A stretch of DNA of 34,572 bases from Chitinophaga pinensis (GTDB taxonomy: Bacteria; Bacteroidota; Bacteroidia; NS11-12g; UBA9320): contig CAMDGU010000031.1 in assembly GCA_945897885.1 (NCBI GenBank), positions 1 to 34,572 on the forward strand. Direction: 5' to 3'. Each line of letters begins with the position of its first letter. Position 1 is the first letter of the stretch. The translations under genes were made by a program, and so were the position numbers. The notes below the pieces were generated by a model that ran no database searches, was not told where the DNA came from, and saw nothing but the letters and a program-made list of their open reading frames with translations. Positions 6,732-14,973 of the stretch are shown one piece after another.

Positions 6732-6745
6732 ACAAAACCACTGGA

Positions 6746-6791
6746 GGATATTATTAACCAGGATATTATTAATGTTAATATCGACATTAAT
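6746..6791. repeat. Direct and inverted repeats next to the recombinase remnant
   Basis: GGATATTATTAA occurs twice (6746-6757 and 6761-6772, period 15). The second copy runs into a perfect inverted repeat ATTAATGT / ACATTAAT (6768-6775 and 6784-6791) with an 8-base centre. The layout resembles a recombinase core site, or it could be an operator for the EEP gene that starts at 6731. Confidence 0.4.
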
Positions 6792-6797
6792 TTATAG

Positions 6798-6992
6798 CAA
6801 AATCTATCATCCTCCTTACAAAATCAGTTCGTCAATTCATTAAAACTGTTTTTTAGGCAGATAGAAAACCGAAATTTGGATTTGGAATTGGACCATAGGC
6901 CTAAACAAGAAAAGTTGCTGCCTAATTTATTGAGTAAGGAAGAAGTAAAGATGATACTAAATGCCTCTGCCAATGCCAAATGCATGTTGTAG
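6798..6992 (+). pseudogene. Tyrosine recombinase (Xer/phage integrase) fragment
   Basis: An open stretch of 64 codons without a start codon (preceded by TAG at 6795, ended by TAG at 6990). It reads QNLSSSLQNQFVNSLKLFFR, then RPKQEKLLPNLLSKEEVKMI and LNASANAKCML. This matches the end of the SAM-like core-binding domain and the entry to the catalytic domain of Bacteroidota site-specific integrases (QNQ-INAIKFYY and RPKxxKxLPxxLSKEEV patterns). All catalytic residues (R, K, HxxR, Y) lie downstream in intact enzymes and are absent, so this is a dead relic. It implies that a mobile element or chromosomal integrase was once here. Confidence 0.75.
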
Positions 6993-7096
6993 GCAACATA
7001 GAAAATAAAACAACCTGAATTCTACATCGGTTAATCCCTTGTCTTTATCATTTAATCGTTGATCTGTGTAAAAGGAATTGGTATTTTTTTAAAGCT

Positions 7097-7558
7097 TTAA
7101 TAACTTTCTAATAATTTTTCCATGTACTTATCGGATTTATAAGCAAAGCTGGAAATATCCTTTATCACTTTTCTAAACTCTCGGATCTGAGAGGCTTTCC
7201 CCTTGGGGTCTTTTATTTTTATTAACGATTTTATAACAGGGTCAATCCCTCTGCGTTTGCGTTCAAGCGTTAAAATGCGGGCAATAGTTGCAATTTCCTT
7301 ATCGGCTTTGTAATACACGTTTCTATCGCCTGGCACATGTACTTTTAGCAATAGTCCCATATCAGCTAGAGCTCGCAGGTTAGTATTGGCATTACCACTT
7401 GATATTTGCAACAATTCCATAACCTCAGCGCGGCATAATGCTTTTTCAGAAACCAGCAATAATGCATGAATTTGCCCCATCACTTTGTTTATTCCCCACT
7501 GTTGTCCGTAGTTTCCCCAAGTACTGATAAACTGACCTTTGGCTTCCACAATATCCAT
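7097..7558 (-). CDS. GbsR/MarR family transcriptional regulator
   Basis: A 153-residue protein with an N-terminal helix (FISTWGNYGQQWGINKVMGQ) typical of GbsR-type regulators, followed by a winged helix: AEVMELLQISSGNANTNLRAL (helix-turn-helix, ~42-63) and the wing VHVPGDRNVYYKAD. The C-terminal part is basic and helical and probably dimerises. GbsR homologues in other bacteria control osmolyte uptake or synthesis; the ligand here is unknown. It is divergent from icd across a 148-bp gap that holds a perfect palindrome (7633-7647). The -7 box at 7564-7571 is so close that the ATG at 7558 would be at or next to the transcription start. Confidence 0.82.
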   Translation of the reverse strand: MDIVEAKGQFISTWGNYGQQWGINKVMGQIHALLLVSEKALCRAEVMELLQISSGNANTNLRALADMGLLLKVHVPGDRNVYYKADKEIATIARILTLERKRRGIDPVIKSLIKIKDPKGKASQIREFRKVIKDISSFAYKSDKYMEKLLESY

Positions 7559-7563
7559 AGGTT

Positions 7564-7571
7564 CGAAAGTA
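7564..7571 (-). promoter_or_regulatory. -7 box of the GbsR/MarR-type gene
   Basis: The minus strand reads TACTTTCG, one mismatch from TAnnTTTG. Only 5 bases separate it from the ATG at 7558, so the mRNA would be essentially leaderless. Confidence 0.4.
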
Positions 7572-7632
7572 CGCCGTTTTAACTTTAGCGCCTTGTTTCG
7601 TCATAATATTGATTTAAACAGATTAAATAAAC

Positions 7633-7647
7633 TGTATATTTTATACA
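7633..7647. promoter_or_regulatory. Perfect palindrome in the regulator-icd divergent region
   Basis: TGTATA-TTT-TATACA is a 6-bp perfect inverted repeat with a 3-base centre, 60 bp before the icd start and 75 bp from the regulator start. MarR-type dimers bind such short AT-rich palindromes near their own gene, so it is a fair candidate operator. Confidence 0.4.
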
Positions 7648-7706
7648 ACGTTTTGAGTTTTGATATTAAAGGTGTTGGTTTGCAGAAAATATAAAAAACA
7701 TATCAA

Positions 7707-9008
7707 ATGCAAGGCGAAAAAATAACGATTAGTAATGGCGTTCTTAATGTTCCAAACAATCCAATTCTTCCATTTATTGAAGGAGACGGAACCGGTCCGG
7801 ATATTTGGAGAGCAAGCAGACGTGTGTTGGATGCAGCGGTAGAAAAGGCATACAACGGTACAAAAAAAATTGAATGGAAAGAAGTACTAGCCGGTGAAAA
7901 AGCCTTTAATGAAACCGGAAACTGGTTACCTGATGAAACCTTAGATGCTTTTAAAGAATATTTAGTTGGGATAAAAGGCCCGCTTACCACACCTGTAGGT
8001 GGTGGAATTCGTTCGTTAAATGTAGCCTTGCGCCAAATTTTAGATTTATATGTTTGTTTACGTCCGGTACGTTGGTTTCAGGGAGTTCCAAGTCCCGTAA
8101 AAAATCCGGGAGCTGTAGATATGGTAATTTTTAGAGAAAATACAGAAGATATATATGCGGGTATTGAATATGCCGCAGGCAGCGAAGATGCTCAGCGTGT
8201 ATTAGATTTTTTGGAAAAAGAATTTGCAAAAAGCTTTGAAAAAATACGTTTTGGAAGCAAAGAAAAATCACAAGGCTGGCAAAAAGAACTAGAAGCTGTA
8301 GGTGGCCCGGCAAGAAATGTGGATGTTCAGGTTGGCATTGGTATTAAGCCGGTAAGTTATTTAGGAACCGAGCGATTAATGCACAGTGCTATTAGCTATG
8401 CCATTAAGCACAACCAAAAAAGTGTAACCATTGTGCACAAGGGAAATATCATGAAATTTACCGAAGGTGGTTTCCGCGACTGGAGTTACAAAGTAGCAAA
8501 AGAATTTTATGGTGCAGTAGAAATTGATGGTGGCCCATGGTGCCGGATTCCTGAAGGAAAACCGGGAGCAGGTATTATTATTAAAGATGCCATTGCCGAT
8601 ATTACATTGCAGCAGGTATTAACCCGCCCTGAAGATTTTGATGTAATAGCTACTTTAAATCTTAATGGTGATTATTTAAGCGATGCTTTGGCTGCACAGG
8701 TTGGTGGTATTGGTATTGCTCCGGGAGCAAATATCAACTACATTACCGGTCATGCTATCTTTGAAGCTACCCACGGGACTGCCCCAAAATACGCCAATCA
8801 GGATAAAGTAAATCCGGGTTCTATGATATTATCAGGTGCTTTGATGCTTGAGTACATGGGTTGGAAAGAATCAGCCGATCTTATTTACCGTTCACTTGAA
8901 AAAACAATTGACAGCAAACGGGTAACTTATGATTTTGAACGCTTAATGGAAGGGGCAACTTTATTAAAATGTTCAGAATTTGGTACCGAACTGATAAATA
9001 ATATGTAA
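7707..9008 (+). CDS. icd: Isocitrate dehydrogenase, NADP-dependent
   Basis: A 433-residue TCA-cycle enzyme of the E. coli-type (type I) family. It oxidises isocitrate to 2-oxoglutarate and CO2 with NADP+. Seen in order: [13 protein letters not shown] near the N-terminus, the substrate/phosphorylation loop [13 protein letters not shown] with S103, the conserved Tyr of the [15 protein letters not shown] stretch, the metal-binding Asp of DAIAD, and the cofactor segment [18 protein letters not shown]. Lys-Tyr after HGTAP is the NADP-specific signature. Length is normal (E. coli 416). It stands alone, with a strong terminator after the stop. The serine of the kinase/phosphatase loop is kept, but no aceK is in the window. 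Start at ATG 7707. Confidence 0.95.
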   Translation: MQGEKITISNGVLNVPNNPILPFIEGDGTGPDIWRASRRVLDAAVEKAYNGTKKIEWKEVLAGEKAFNETGNWLPDETLDAFKEYLVGIKGPLTTPVGGGIRSLNVALRQILDLYVCLRPVRWFQGVPSPVKNPGAVDMVIFRENTEDIYAGIEYAAGSEDAQRVLDFLEKEFAKSFEKIRFGSKEKSQGWQKELEAVGGPARNVDVQVGIGIKPVSYLGTERLMHSAISYAIKHNQKSVTIVHKGNIMKFTEGGFRDWSYKVAKEFYGAVEIDGGPWCRIPEGKPGAGIIIKDAIADITLQQVLTRPEDFDVIATLNLNGDYLSDALAAQVGGIGIAPGANINYITGHAIFEATHGTAPKYANQDKVNPGSMILSGALMLEYMGWKESADLIYRSLEKTIDSKRVTYDFERLMEGATLLKCSEFGTELINNM

Positions 9009-9023
9009 AAATATTTTTTTAAG

Positions 9024-9056
9024 GAAGCCTTTAACCCTTGTTTTAAAGGCTTCTTT
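9024..9056 (+). terminator. Intrinsic terminator of icd
   Basis: GAAGCCTTTAA and TTTTAAAGGCTTC pair into a stem of about 11 bp with a CCCTTG loop, followed by TTT, 15 bp after the icd stop. Confidence 0.8.
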
Positions 9057-9153
9057 AATCCATTTATCTATTATTTCAAAATTTTAAAAAAAACATAACA
9101 CAAATAAGCATAAAATTGACGTTTTTCGCGTTTTATTGAAATAATTTAAAACT

Positions 9154-9375
9154 ATGTATTGGACACTTGAACTTGCTTCATATTTGGACGATGCTCCATG
9201 GCCGGCCACCAAAGACGAATTGATTGATTACGCTGTTCGTTCAGGAGCTCCTATGGAGGTTATCGAAAACCTGCAAGACCTTGAAGATGATGGTGAACCT
9301 TATGAAACCATCGAAGAAGTATGGGCTGATTATCCAACACCCGACGACTATTTCTTCAACGAAGACGAACTTTAA
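9154..9375 (+). CDS. DUF2795-like small acidic protein
   Basis: A 73-residue, very acidic protein with no signal peptide. The pattern YLDDAPWPATKDELIDYAVR, then GAPMEVIENLQDLEDDGEPY and a Tyr/Asp-rich tail, is that of the short DUF2795-type proteins that are nearly universal in Bacteroidota, where it occurs as a conserved single-domain unit. The function is unknown. It is a single-gene unit on the plus strand and converges on the lytic transglycosylase gene only 13 bp away. Start at ATG 9154. Confidence 0.8.
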   Translation: MYWTLELASYLDDAPWPATKDELIDYAVRSGAPMEVIENLQDLEDDGEPYETIEEVWADYPTPDDYFFNEDEL

Positions 9376-9388
9376 AATTTCTAAAATT

Positions 9389-10300
9389 TTATTCAGCAGG
9401 CAATATTATTTGATATTGCTTTCTGGTTTTGTTAGGTAAAGTTTTGTCCCGCAACCAGGGATTTAATATTTTCAGCATTTTATAATTTGTTCCATTCGCT
9501 TTGGCATAATCACTTAGGCTGCCAATTGTTGAATCTTCTGTTTGGATTTTTGTAGCGGGTATTTTATAATAATCTTCAGGCCTTAAATACAGGCCATACA
9601 ATTCAGGATTTTCAAAAATAAGTTTGTAAGAAACAATCCTAAAAATATATCGGGATGTTTCTTCATTCATGTGTAAATCATAAAACGATTTAACCCCTTG
9701 GGAAGCCAAGTCCCTTGTAACACCGTTTTGTCCGCGATTATAGCTGGCGGCAGTCAGTGTCCAATTATTAAAGGCTGAATAGCTTTCTTTAAAATACAAA
9801 CAGGCGGTTCGTGTAGCTTTTTCAAGATTATAGCGCTCATCCACATAATCCGTCATTTCCAATCCATACGGCTTAGATGTACCTTCCATCAATTGCCAAA
9901 ATCCCTTGGCTCCTGCCGGACTTGTTACATTGCTCAACCCACTTTCGGCAACACACAAATATTTAAAATCTTCAGGAATTCCATATTCCTTTAAAATTGG
10001 TTCAATAATCGGGAAATACTTTGCGCTGCGTTTTAACAACATCATCGTATTGGATTGCCAAAACACGGTAGCCATTATTTCTCTGTCCATACGCTCTTTA
10101 ATATCCTGCTGGGTTGCTGGCATTACTTCACCTGCAAAAAGAATAGTAGAGGGTAAATAAGGCGTTTTAACTTTATAACTCTCGGTAAAAAGGGCTTTAT
10201 GTTTATCAGCATCCGCTAGGCTAAATGCCAATAAAAAAAATAAACATCCCAAACTGAATGCGATAACATAATTGCGATTGATTTTTTTAAATAAGTTCAT
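9389..10300 (-). CDS. Lytic transglycosylase (SLT domain)
   Basis: A 303-residue envelope protein that should cleave peptidoglycan between MurNAc and GlcNAc with formation of the anhydro product. One N-terminal hydrophobic segment (VIAFSLGCLFFLLAFSLA, residues ~12-29) is a signal or anchor. The SLT domain (~95-235) has the catalytic Glu in CVAESGLSN, then SPAGAKGFWQLM and AASYNRGQNG, the standard goose-lysozyme-like motifs of the MltD type. The last ~50 residues (IGSLSDYAKANGTNYKMLKI) look like one LysM-like module. Its start overlaps the end of the GGGP synthase gene by 14 bp, so the two are translationally coupled. Confidence 0.9.
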   Translation of the reverse strand: MNLFKKINRNYVIAFSLGCLFFLLAFSLADADKHKALFTESYKVKTPYLPSTILFAGEVMPATQQDIKERMDREIMATVFWQSNTMMLLKRSAKYFPIIEPILKEYGIPEDFKYLCVAESGLSNVTSPAGAKGFWQLMEGTSKPYGLEMTDYVDERYNLEKATRTACLYFKESYSAFNNWTLTAASYNRGQNGVTRDLASQGVKSFYDLHMNEETSRYIFRIVSYKLIFENPELYGLYLRPEDYYKIPATKIQTEDSTIGSLSDYAKANGTNYKMLKILNPWLRDKTLPNKTRKQYQIILPAE

Positions 10301-11012
10301 TCAATAATTGAGGATTATTTTCTAAAGCAGTTCCTATAACTACCATATCAGCCCCTGCCTCAAAAGCTGCGGCAATAGATTCCCTGGTTTTAATTCCTCC
10401 CCCAACAATTAAGGGTAACGAGGTATGTTCCTTCACTTTTTTTATTACATCGGCTCCTATATTATTGCCAGCCCCACTTCCACCATCCAAATACAATAAT
10501 TTCATACCCAATTGTTCAGCAGCAAGAGCTGTGGCGGCCGCCAGCATGGGTTTATCGGCAGGCAATGGATGGGTAAAACTAATGTACGATGCCGTTGTTT
10601 GCTTGCCACTGTCTACCAACATATAACCGGTTGGCATCACCTCCAATCCGGAGGATTTTAATTTAAAAGACGATTCTACGTGCTTGCCTATTAATAAATC
10701 GGCATTTCGTCCCGAAACCAGAGACAAAAGCAAAATCCCGTCTGCTTTATTACTTATTTGTTGAACCGTTCCCGGAAAAATAATAACTGGAATTTGGCTT
10801 CTTTCTTTAATAAATTCTGTTGTTTCCTCTATATTTCCATCTCCTAATATACTTCCGCCTACTAGTAAAAAATCAATGACTTTTAGGTTACATAAAGTTA
10901 ACAATTCTGTCAACTGTCCAAAATTTCGGTTATCAGGGTCAATTAAAACCGATACCATCTTTTTTTTATTGGCGGCATACTTTTGAATATCATATAGAAT
11001 ACCTTTGTTCAT
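10287..11012 (-). CDS. Geranylgeranylglyceryl phosphate synthase-like (GGGPS/PcrB family)
   Basis: A 241-residue TIM barrel prenyltransferase that joins a polyprenyl diphosphate to sn-glycerol-1-phosphate, the ether-lipid step best known from archaea. Seen: SVLIDPDN near the N-terminus, FLLVGGSILGDGNIE, VIIFPGT, the YLDGGSGAGNN strand, and the phosphate-binding VGGGIKTRESIAAAFEAGAD and VVIGTALENN. Bacteroidota are known to carry group II GGGPS homologues, and the sequence fits them. The prenyl chain length cannot be read here. It is the first gene of a two-gene unit with the lytic transglycosylase and divergent from nrdJ. No glycerol-1-phosphate dehydrogenase gene is in the window. Confidence 0.88.
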   Translation of the reverse strand: MNKGILYDIQKYAANKKKMVSVLIDPDNRNFGQLTELLTLCNLKVIDFLLVGGSILGDGNIEETTEFIKERSQIPVIIFPGTVQQISNKADGILLLSLVSGRNADLLIGKHVESSFKLKSSGLEVMPTGYMLVDSGKQTTASYISFTHPLPADKPMLAAATALAAEQLGMKLLYLDGGSGAGNNIGADVIKKVKEHTSLPLIVGGGIKTRESIAAAFEAGADMVVIGTALENNPQLLNELI

Positions 11013-11278
11013 CGGTGTTTAAAATATCGTTATACTGTTTGCAAATTAAAGTCCAAAATGCGACAATTCTTGTTAAAATTTACCTTAAAATTTTGTTTTC
11101 AACAGTCAATTGGTTCCGATTTTTCGTAACTTTATGATGACTTTACTGTGAATTTGAAAGGAGGATGTGGAAAACACAAATTTTCTTACAAGCTAAATTT
11201 CATCACCTTTGGATTAAAACTCTGTAGCTTTTTTTTACAGCCTAAAACCCCTAAAAATCAATTAATAATAAATATACT

Positions 11279-14200
11279 ATGACCAATACTACCTCAAAAT
11301 CTGCAAAAGGTTTAAAATTTAAAAGACATTTCACACATGAAGGGTTAAGACCTGAAGACATGTTTACTTTCGATCTTCGAACCTCGGTGATAAAAAACCC
11401 GGATGGTGGAATCGTTTTTAAAATGGATAATGTGGAGGTACCCGACTTTTGGTCGCAGGTGGCTACCGATATTTTAGCACAAAAGTATTGCAGAAAAGCA
11501 GGTGTTCCCATGCCGGATGGCACAACAGGGTCAGAAACCTCTATCAAACAAGTAGCTCATCGTATGGCTAACTGTTGGAGAAGCTGGGGTGAGCAATACA
11601 ATTATTTTGCAACATCAAAAGATGCCGATATTTTTTACGAAGAATTGGTTTATAGCATTATTGCACAGCAAGCTGCACCTAATTCACCACAGTGGTTTAA
11701 TACCGGGTTATTTTCATCATACGGTATAGCAGGTAGCCCACAGGGTCACTACTATGTGGATGATGAAAGCGGAAAACTAATGCGTTCCACCTCTGCCTAT
11801 GAAAGACCGCAGCCACATGCTTGCTTCATATTATCAGTAGATGATGATTTGGTAAATGATGGAGGAATTATGGATCTTTGGATTCGTGAAGCCCGTATTT
11901 TTAAATATGGTTCAGGAGTTGGTACCAACTTTTCCAAAATAAGAGGAGCCAACGAAAAACTTTCAGGAGGAGGAAACTCAAGCGGCCTTATGTCTTTTCT
12001 CAAAATAGGTGACCGTGCAGCAGGAGCTATCAAATCGGGGGGAACTACCCGCCGAGCTGCCAAAATGGTTTGCCTTGATTTAGACCATCCAGAAATAATG
12101 GAATTTATTAACTGGAAAGTTCAGGAGGAGAAAAAAGTAAAAGCATTAATAGATGCAGGCTATTCTTCACATTACGAAGGAGAGGCTTACCAGACCGTTG
12201 CAGGCCAAAACTCAAACAATTCTGTTCGAATCCCCAATAAATTTTTTGATGCACTTAAAAAAGGTGCTGACTGGGATTTAATTGGCAGAAGTAATGGAAA
12301 AGTTGTAGGTTCTATTCCTGCTGAAAAAGTTTGGGATGATATTGCTTTTGCGGCTTGGGCATGTGCTGACCCCGGAGTTCAGTTTGATACTATAATAAAT
12401 GATTGGCATACATGCCCTGAAGGTGGAACAATCAATGCATCTAATCCTTGCTCGGAATACATGTTCCTTGACAACACAGCTTGTAACCTTGCCTCATTAA
12501 ATCTTCGTAAATTTTTTAAGGAAGATAAATTAGAATTTGATATTCCATCTTTAGAATATGCTTGTCGCTTATGGACAGTAGTTTTAGAAATATCTGTTTT
12601 AATGGCTCAATTCCCATCAAAGGAAGTTGCAAAATTATCATACGAATACAGAACCCTTGGATTGGGATATGCTAACCTAGGCTCTGTTTTGATGATTTCA
12701 GGAATTCCATACGATAGCGATAAAGCCAACGCTATTTGCGGAGCGGTATCAGCAATAATGACCGGCGTTTCATATGCTACTTCAGCAGAAATGGCTCAAT
12801 TTTTAGGACCATTCAAGCAGTTTGCTAAAAACAAAAAACATATGATGCGTGTAATGAGAAATCATCGCTATGCAGCATATAATACTCCTCTAGCGTTTGA
12901 AGGGCTCAGTGTTCCAGCTAAAGGAATAAATCCTGCCTATTGCCCTGACAACTTATTAAAGGCCGCTTGTAATGCTTGGGATACAGCGGTTCAAAACGGT
13001 GAGAAATGGGGTTACAGAAATGCACAAGCTACTGTAATTGCACCAACTGGTACCATAGGTTTGGTAATGGATTGCGATACTACCGGAATAGAGCCCGATT
13101 TTGCTTTAGTAAAATTCAAAAAACTTTCAGGTGGTGGCTATTTCAAAATTGTGAATGAAAGTATTCCTTTGGCGCTTAAAAATTTGGGATACAACACCAA
13201 CCAAATTAATGATATTGTAAATTATGCCAAAGGTCATGCTACACTTACCGGTTGTCCATACATTAATCATGATAGCCTAAAAGCAAAAGGATTTAGTCAG
13301 GAAGATTTAATAACTATTGAAGGTCAATTATTGGCAGCTTTCCAGTTAGAATTTGTATTTAACAGATTTACATTAGGTGATGCTACCTTGCAGCGCCTTG
13401 GATTTGCACCTGAAAAATACGAACACCAAGACTTTAATTTATTGCGTGAACTTGGATTTACCTATAAACAAATGCAGGAAGCCAATGATTTTGTATGTGG
13501 AACCATGACTGTAGAAGGAGCTCCACAACTTAAGGATAAAGACTTACCAGTATTTGACTGTGCTAACAAATGTGGTGAAATAGGAACCCGTTATATTCAT
13601 CCACATGCGCATATACGAATGATGGCTGCAGCACAACCATTTATTTCTGGAGCTATTTCAAAAACCATTAATTTACCAAATGAAGCAACAGCTGATGATA
13701 TAAAATCATGCTACTTGCTAAGCTGGGAATCAGGGTTAAAAGCTAATGCTCTTTATCGTGATGGTTGTAAATTATCACAACCTTTATCTAATAAATCGGA
13801 CAACAAGAAAGAAGATGAAGTAACTGAAGAAGCCATAAACAAAGCAGTTGGCGAAAATGCGGAAGTTAAATTAAGCGATCTTACGCCTGAAATGATTTTG
13901 GATGCTGCCAAAAAATTAATGGATCAATCGGTAGGAACAGATTTTAAATCAGCCTTATCAAATATCGTTCATCGCAAAAAATTACCACACAAGCGTCATG
14001 GTTTTACTCAAAAAGCTAAAGTTGGTGGTCATACCATTTTTGTTAGAACAGGTGAGTACGATGATGCTAAACTAGGTGAAATCTTTATAGACATGCACCG
14101 TGAAGGAGCTACATTCCGTTCATTAATGAACTGCTTTTCAATAGCAGTATCCATAGGGTTGCAGTATGGTGTTCCATTAGAGGAGTATGTAGACAAATTT

Positions 14201-14602
14201 ACATTTACACGTTTTGAACCATCAGGCTTTGTTGAAGGCCATGATAACATAAAAAATGCAACTTCTATTATTGACTACATATTTAGAATGTTAGGTTTTG
14301 AATACCTTCACCGAAACGATCTGGTACAGGTACAACCAACTAATCAGCAAAGTGCCTCTGTAGCCAAACCAATAGTTATTAAAGATTTACCTATGGCTAT
14401 GGAAGAAGAACCTGAATTTGCAGCAGATATTCAAAACGATATTGAAGGATATAAAGCAGCTCAAAGCCAAAGTGGGACTGATGCATACCTAAAAAGTATG
14501 CAAAGCGATGCACCGGCTTGTAATGTTTGCGGTCATATAACCGTAAGAAGCGGAACATGTTACAAATGCCTTAATTGTGGAAATTCATTAGGTTGCAGTT
14601 AA
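11279..14602 (+). CDS. nrdJ: Adenosylcobalamin-dependent (class II) ribonucleotide reductase
   Basis: A 1107-residue enzyme that reduces ribonucleotides with a radical from adenosylcobalamin, so it works with or without oxygen and needs no NrdB. The 10-stranded barrel shows substrate Cys265 (MVCLDLDHPE), the NPCSE motif (N389, C391, E393), the partner cysteine in FLDNTACNLASLNL (~C402), and the phosphate-binding APTGTIGL near 588. After about residue 840 comes a charged linker, then the extra C-terminal domain of long NrdJ proteins (HGFTQKAKVGGHTIF, RFEPSGFVEGHD). The protein ends in a zinc-ribbon-like tail with CNVCG, CYKCLNCG and a final CS, presumably shuttling electrons from thioredoxin. 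The 266-bp upstream gap shows no cobalamin riboswitch that I can recognise. A terminator follows. Confidence 0.95.
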   Translation: MTNTTSKSAKGLKFKRHFTHEGLRPEDMFTFDLRTSVIKNPDGGIVFKMDNVEVPDFWSQVATDILAQKYCRKAGVPMPDGTTGSETSIKQVAHRMANCWRSWGEQYNYFATSKDADIFYEELVYSIIAQQAAPNSPQWFNTGLFSSYGIAGSPQGHYYVDDESGKLMRSTSAYERPQPHACFILSVDDDLVNDGGIMDLWIREARIFKYGSGVGTNFSKIRGANEKLSGGGNSSGLMSFLKIGDRAAGAIKSGGTTRRAAKMVCLDLDHPEIMEFINWKVQEEKKVKALIDAGYSSHYEGEAYQTVAGQNSNNSVRIPNKFFDALKKGADWDLIGRSNGKVVGSIPAEKVWDDIAFAAWACADPGVQFDTIINDWHTCPEGGTINASNPCSEYMFLDNTACNLASLNLRKFFKEDKLEFDIPSLEYACRLWTVVLEISVLMAQFPSKEVAKLSYEYRTLGLGYANLGSVLMISGIPYDSDKANAICGAVSAIMTGVSYATSAEMAQFLGPFKQFAKNKKHMMRVMRNHRYAAYNTPLAFEGLSVPAKGINPAYCPDNLLKAACNAWDTAVQNGEKWGYRNAQATVIAPTGTIGLVMDCDTTGIEPDFALVKFKKLSGGGYFKIVNESIPLALKNLGYNTNQINDIVNYAKGHATLTGCPYINHDSLKAKGFSQEDLITIEGQLLAAFQLEFVFNRFTLGDATLQRLGFAPEKYEHQDFNLLRELGFTYKQMQEANDFVCGTMTVEGAPQLKDKDLPVFDCANKCGEIGTRYIHPHAHIRMMAAAQPFISGAISKTINLPNEATADDIKSCYLLSWESGLKANALYRDGCKLSQPLSNKSDNKKEDEVTEEAINKAVGENAEVKLSDLTPEMILDAAKKLMDQSVGTDFKSALSNIVHRKKLPHKRHGFTQKAKVGGHTIFVRTGEYDDAKLGEIFIDMHREGATFRSLMNCFSIAVSIGLQYGVPLEEYVDKFTFTRFEPSGFVEGHDNIKNATSIIDYIFRMLGFEYLHRNDLVQVQPTNQQSASVAKPIVIKDLPMAMEEEPEFAADIQNDIEGYKAAQSQSGTDAYLKSMQSDAPACNVCGHITVRSGTCYKCLNCGNSLGCS

Positions 14603-14618
14603 AATCTCGAATCATAAT

Positions 14619-14655
14619 AAAAAAAATCCCGACTAAAAGTTGGGATTTTTTTTAT
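14619..14655 (+). terminator. Intrinsic terminator of nrdJ
   Basis: AAAAAATCCC-GACT / AGTTGGGATTTTTT makes a long A-T flanked stem around a short loop, followed by a T run, starting 17 bp after the nrdJ stop. Confidence 0.85.
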
Positions 14656-14712
14656 TCTAAAATTTTGTTTTGAAAACCTGATAAAAAAATTATTTTTGCA
14701 GTCCTCTAAATC

Positions 14713-14786
14713 GGGCCTATAGCTCAGTTGGTTAGAGCACCTGACTCATAATCAGGTGGTCCCTGGTTCGAGCCCAGGTGGGCCCA
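14713..14786 (+). tRNA. tRNA with CAT anticodon, probably tRNA-Ile2 (lysidine)
   Basis: A complete 74-nt cloverleaf: acceptor GGGCCTA pairs with TGGGCCC, anticodon arm CCTGA-CTCATAA-TCAGG, T arm CCTGG-TTCGAGC-CCAGG, discriminator A, and no encoded CCA. The anticodon is CAT, which means elongator Met or Ile2. The acceptor pairs C4-G69 and C5-G68 and the A37-A38 loop bases are those recognised by TilS in E. coli, and the body resembles the Ile-GAT tRNA of Bacteroidota, so Ile2 is favoured. It lies between two terminators as an independent gene. Confidence 0.93.
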
Positions 14787-14797
14787 CAAAAAGCAGC

Positions 14798-14826
14798 AAG
14801 GGTTTCAGAAATGAAGCCCTTTTTTA
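14798..14826 (+). terminator. Intrinsic terminator after the tRNA
   Basis: AAGGGTTTCA-GAAA-TGAAGCCCTT is a 10-bp stem (one T-G pair) with a GAAA tetraloop, followed by a T run, 11 bp after the tRNA. Confidence 0.9.
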
Positions 14827-14973
14827 TTTTATCCATTTGCATACAAATTCAATTCTTTATAAAAAAAAATTAAAACACCGGACGCCTTTATTTACAAAGC
14901 CTTGAATCAAATTTTATATCTTCGTGGTGTGACTATATTTTATGTAGCTTTCATTAATCACAATTAAAATAAA

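Noticed and set aside
11165-11227. 20-codon leader ORF before nrdJ preceded by AGGAGG
   Set aside because: The purine run touches the ATG with no spacing, so it cannot act as a ribosome site for it. Nothing in the peptide suggests regulation.
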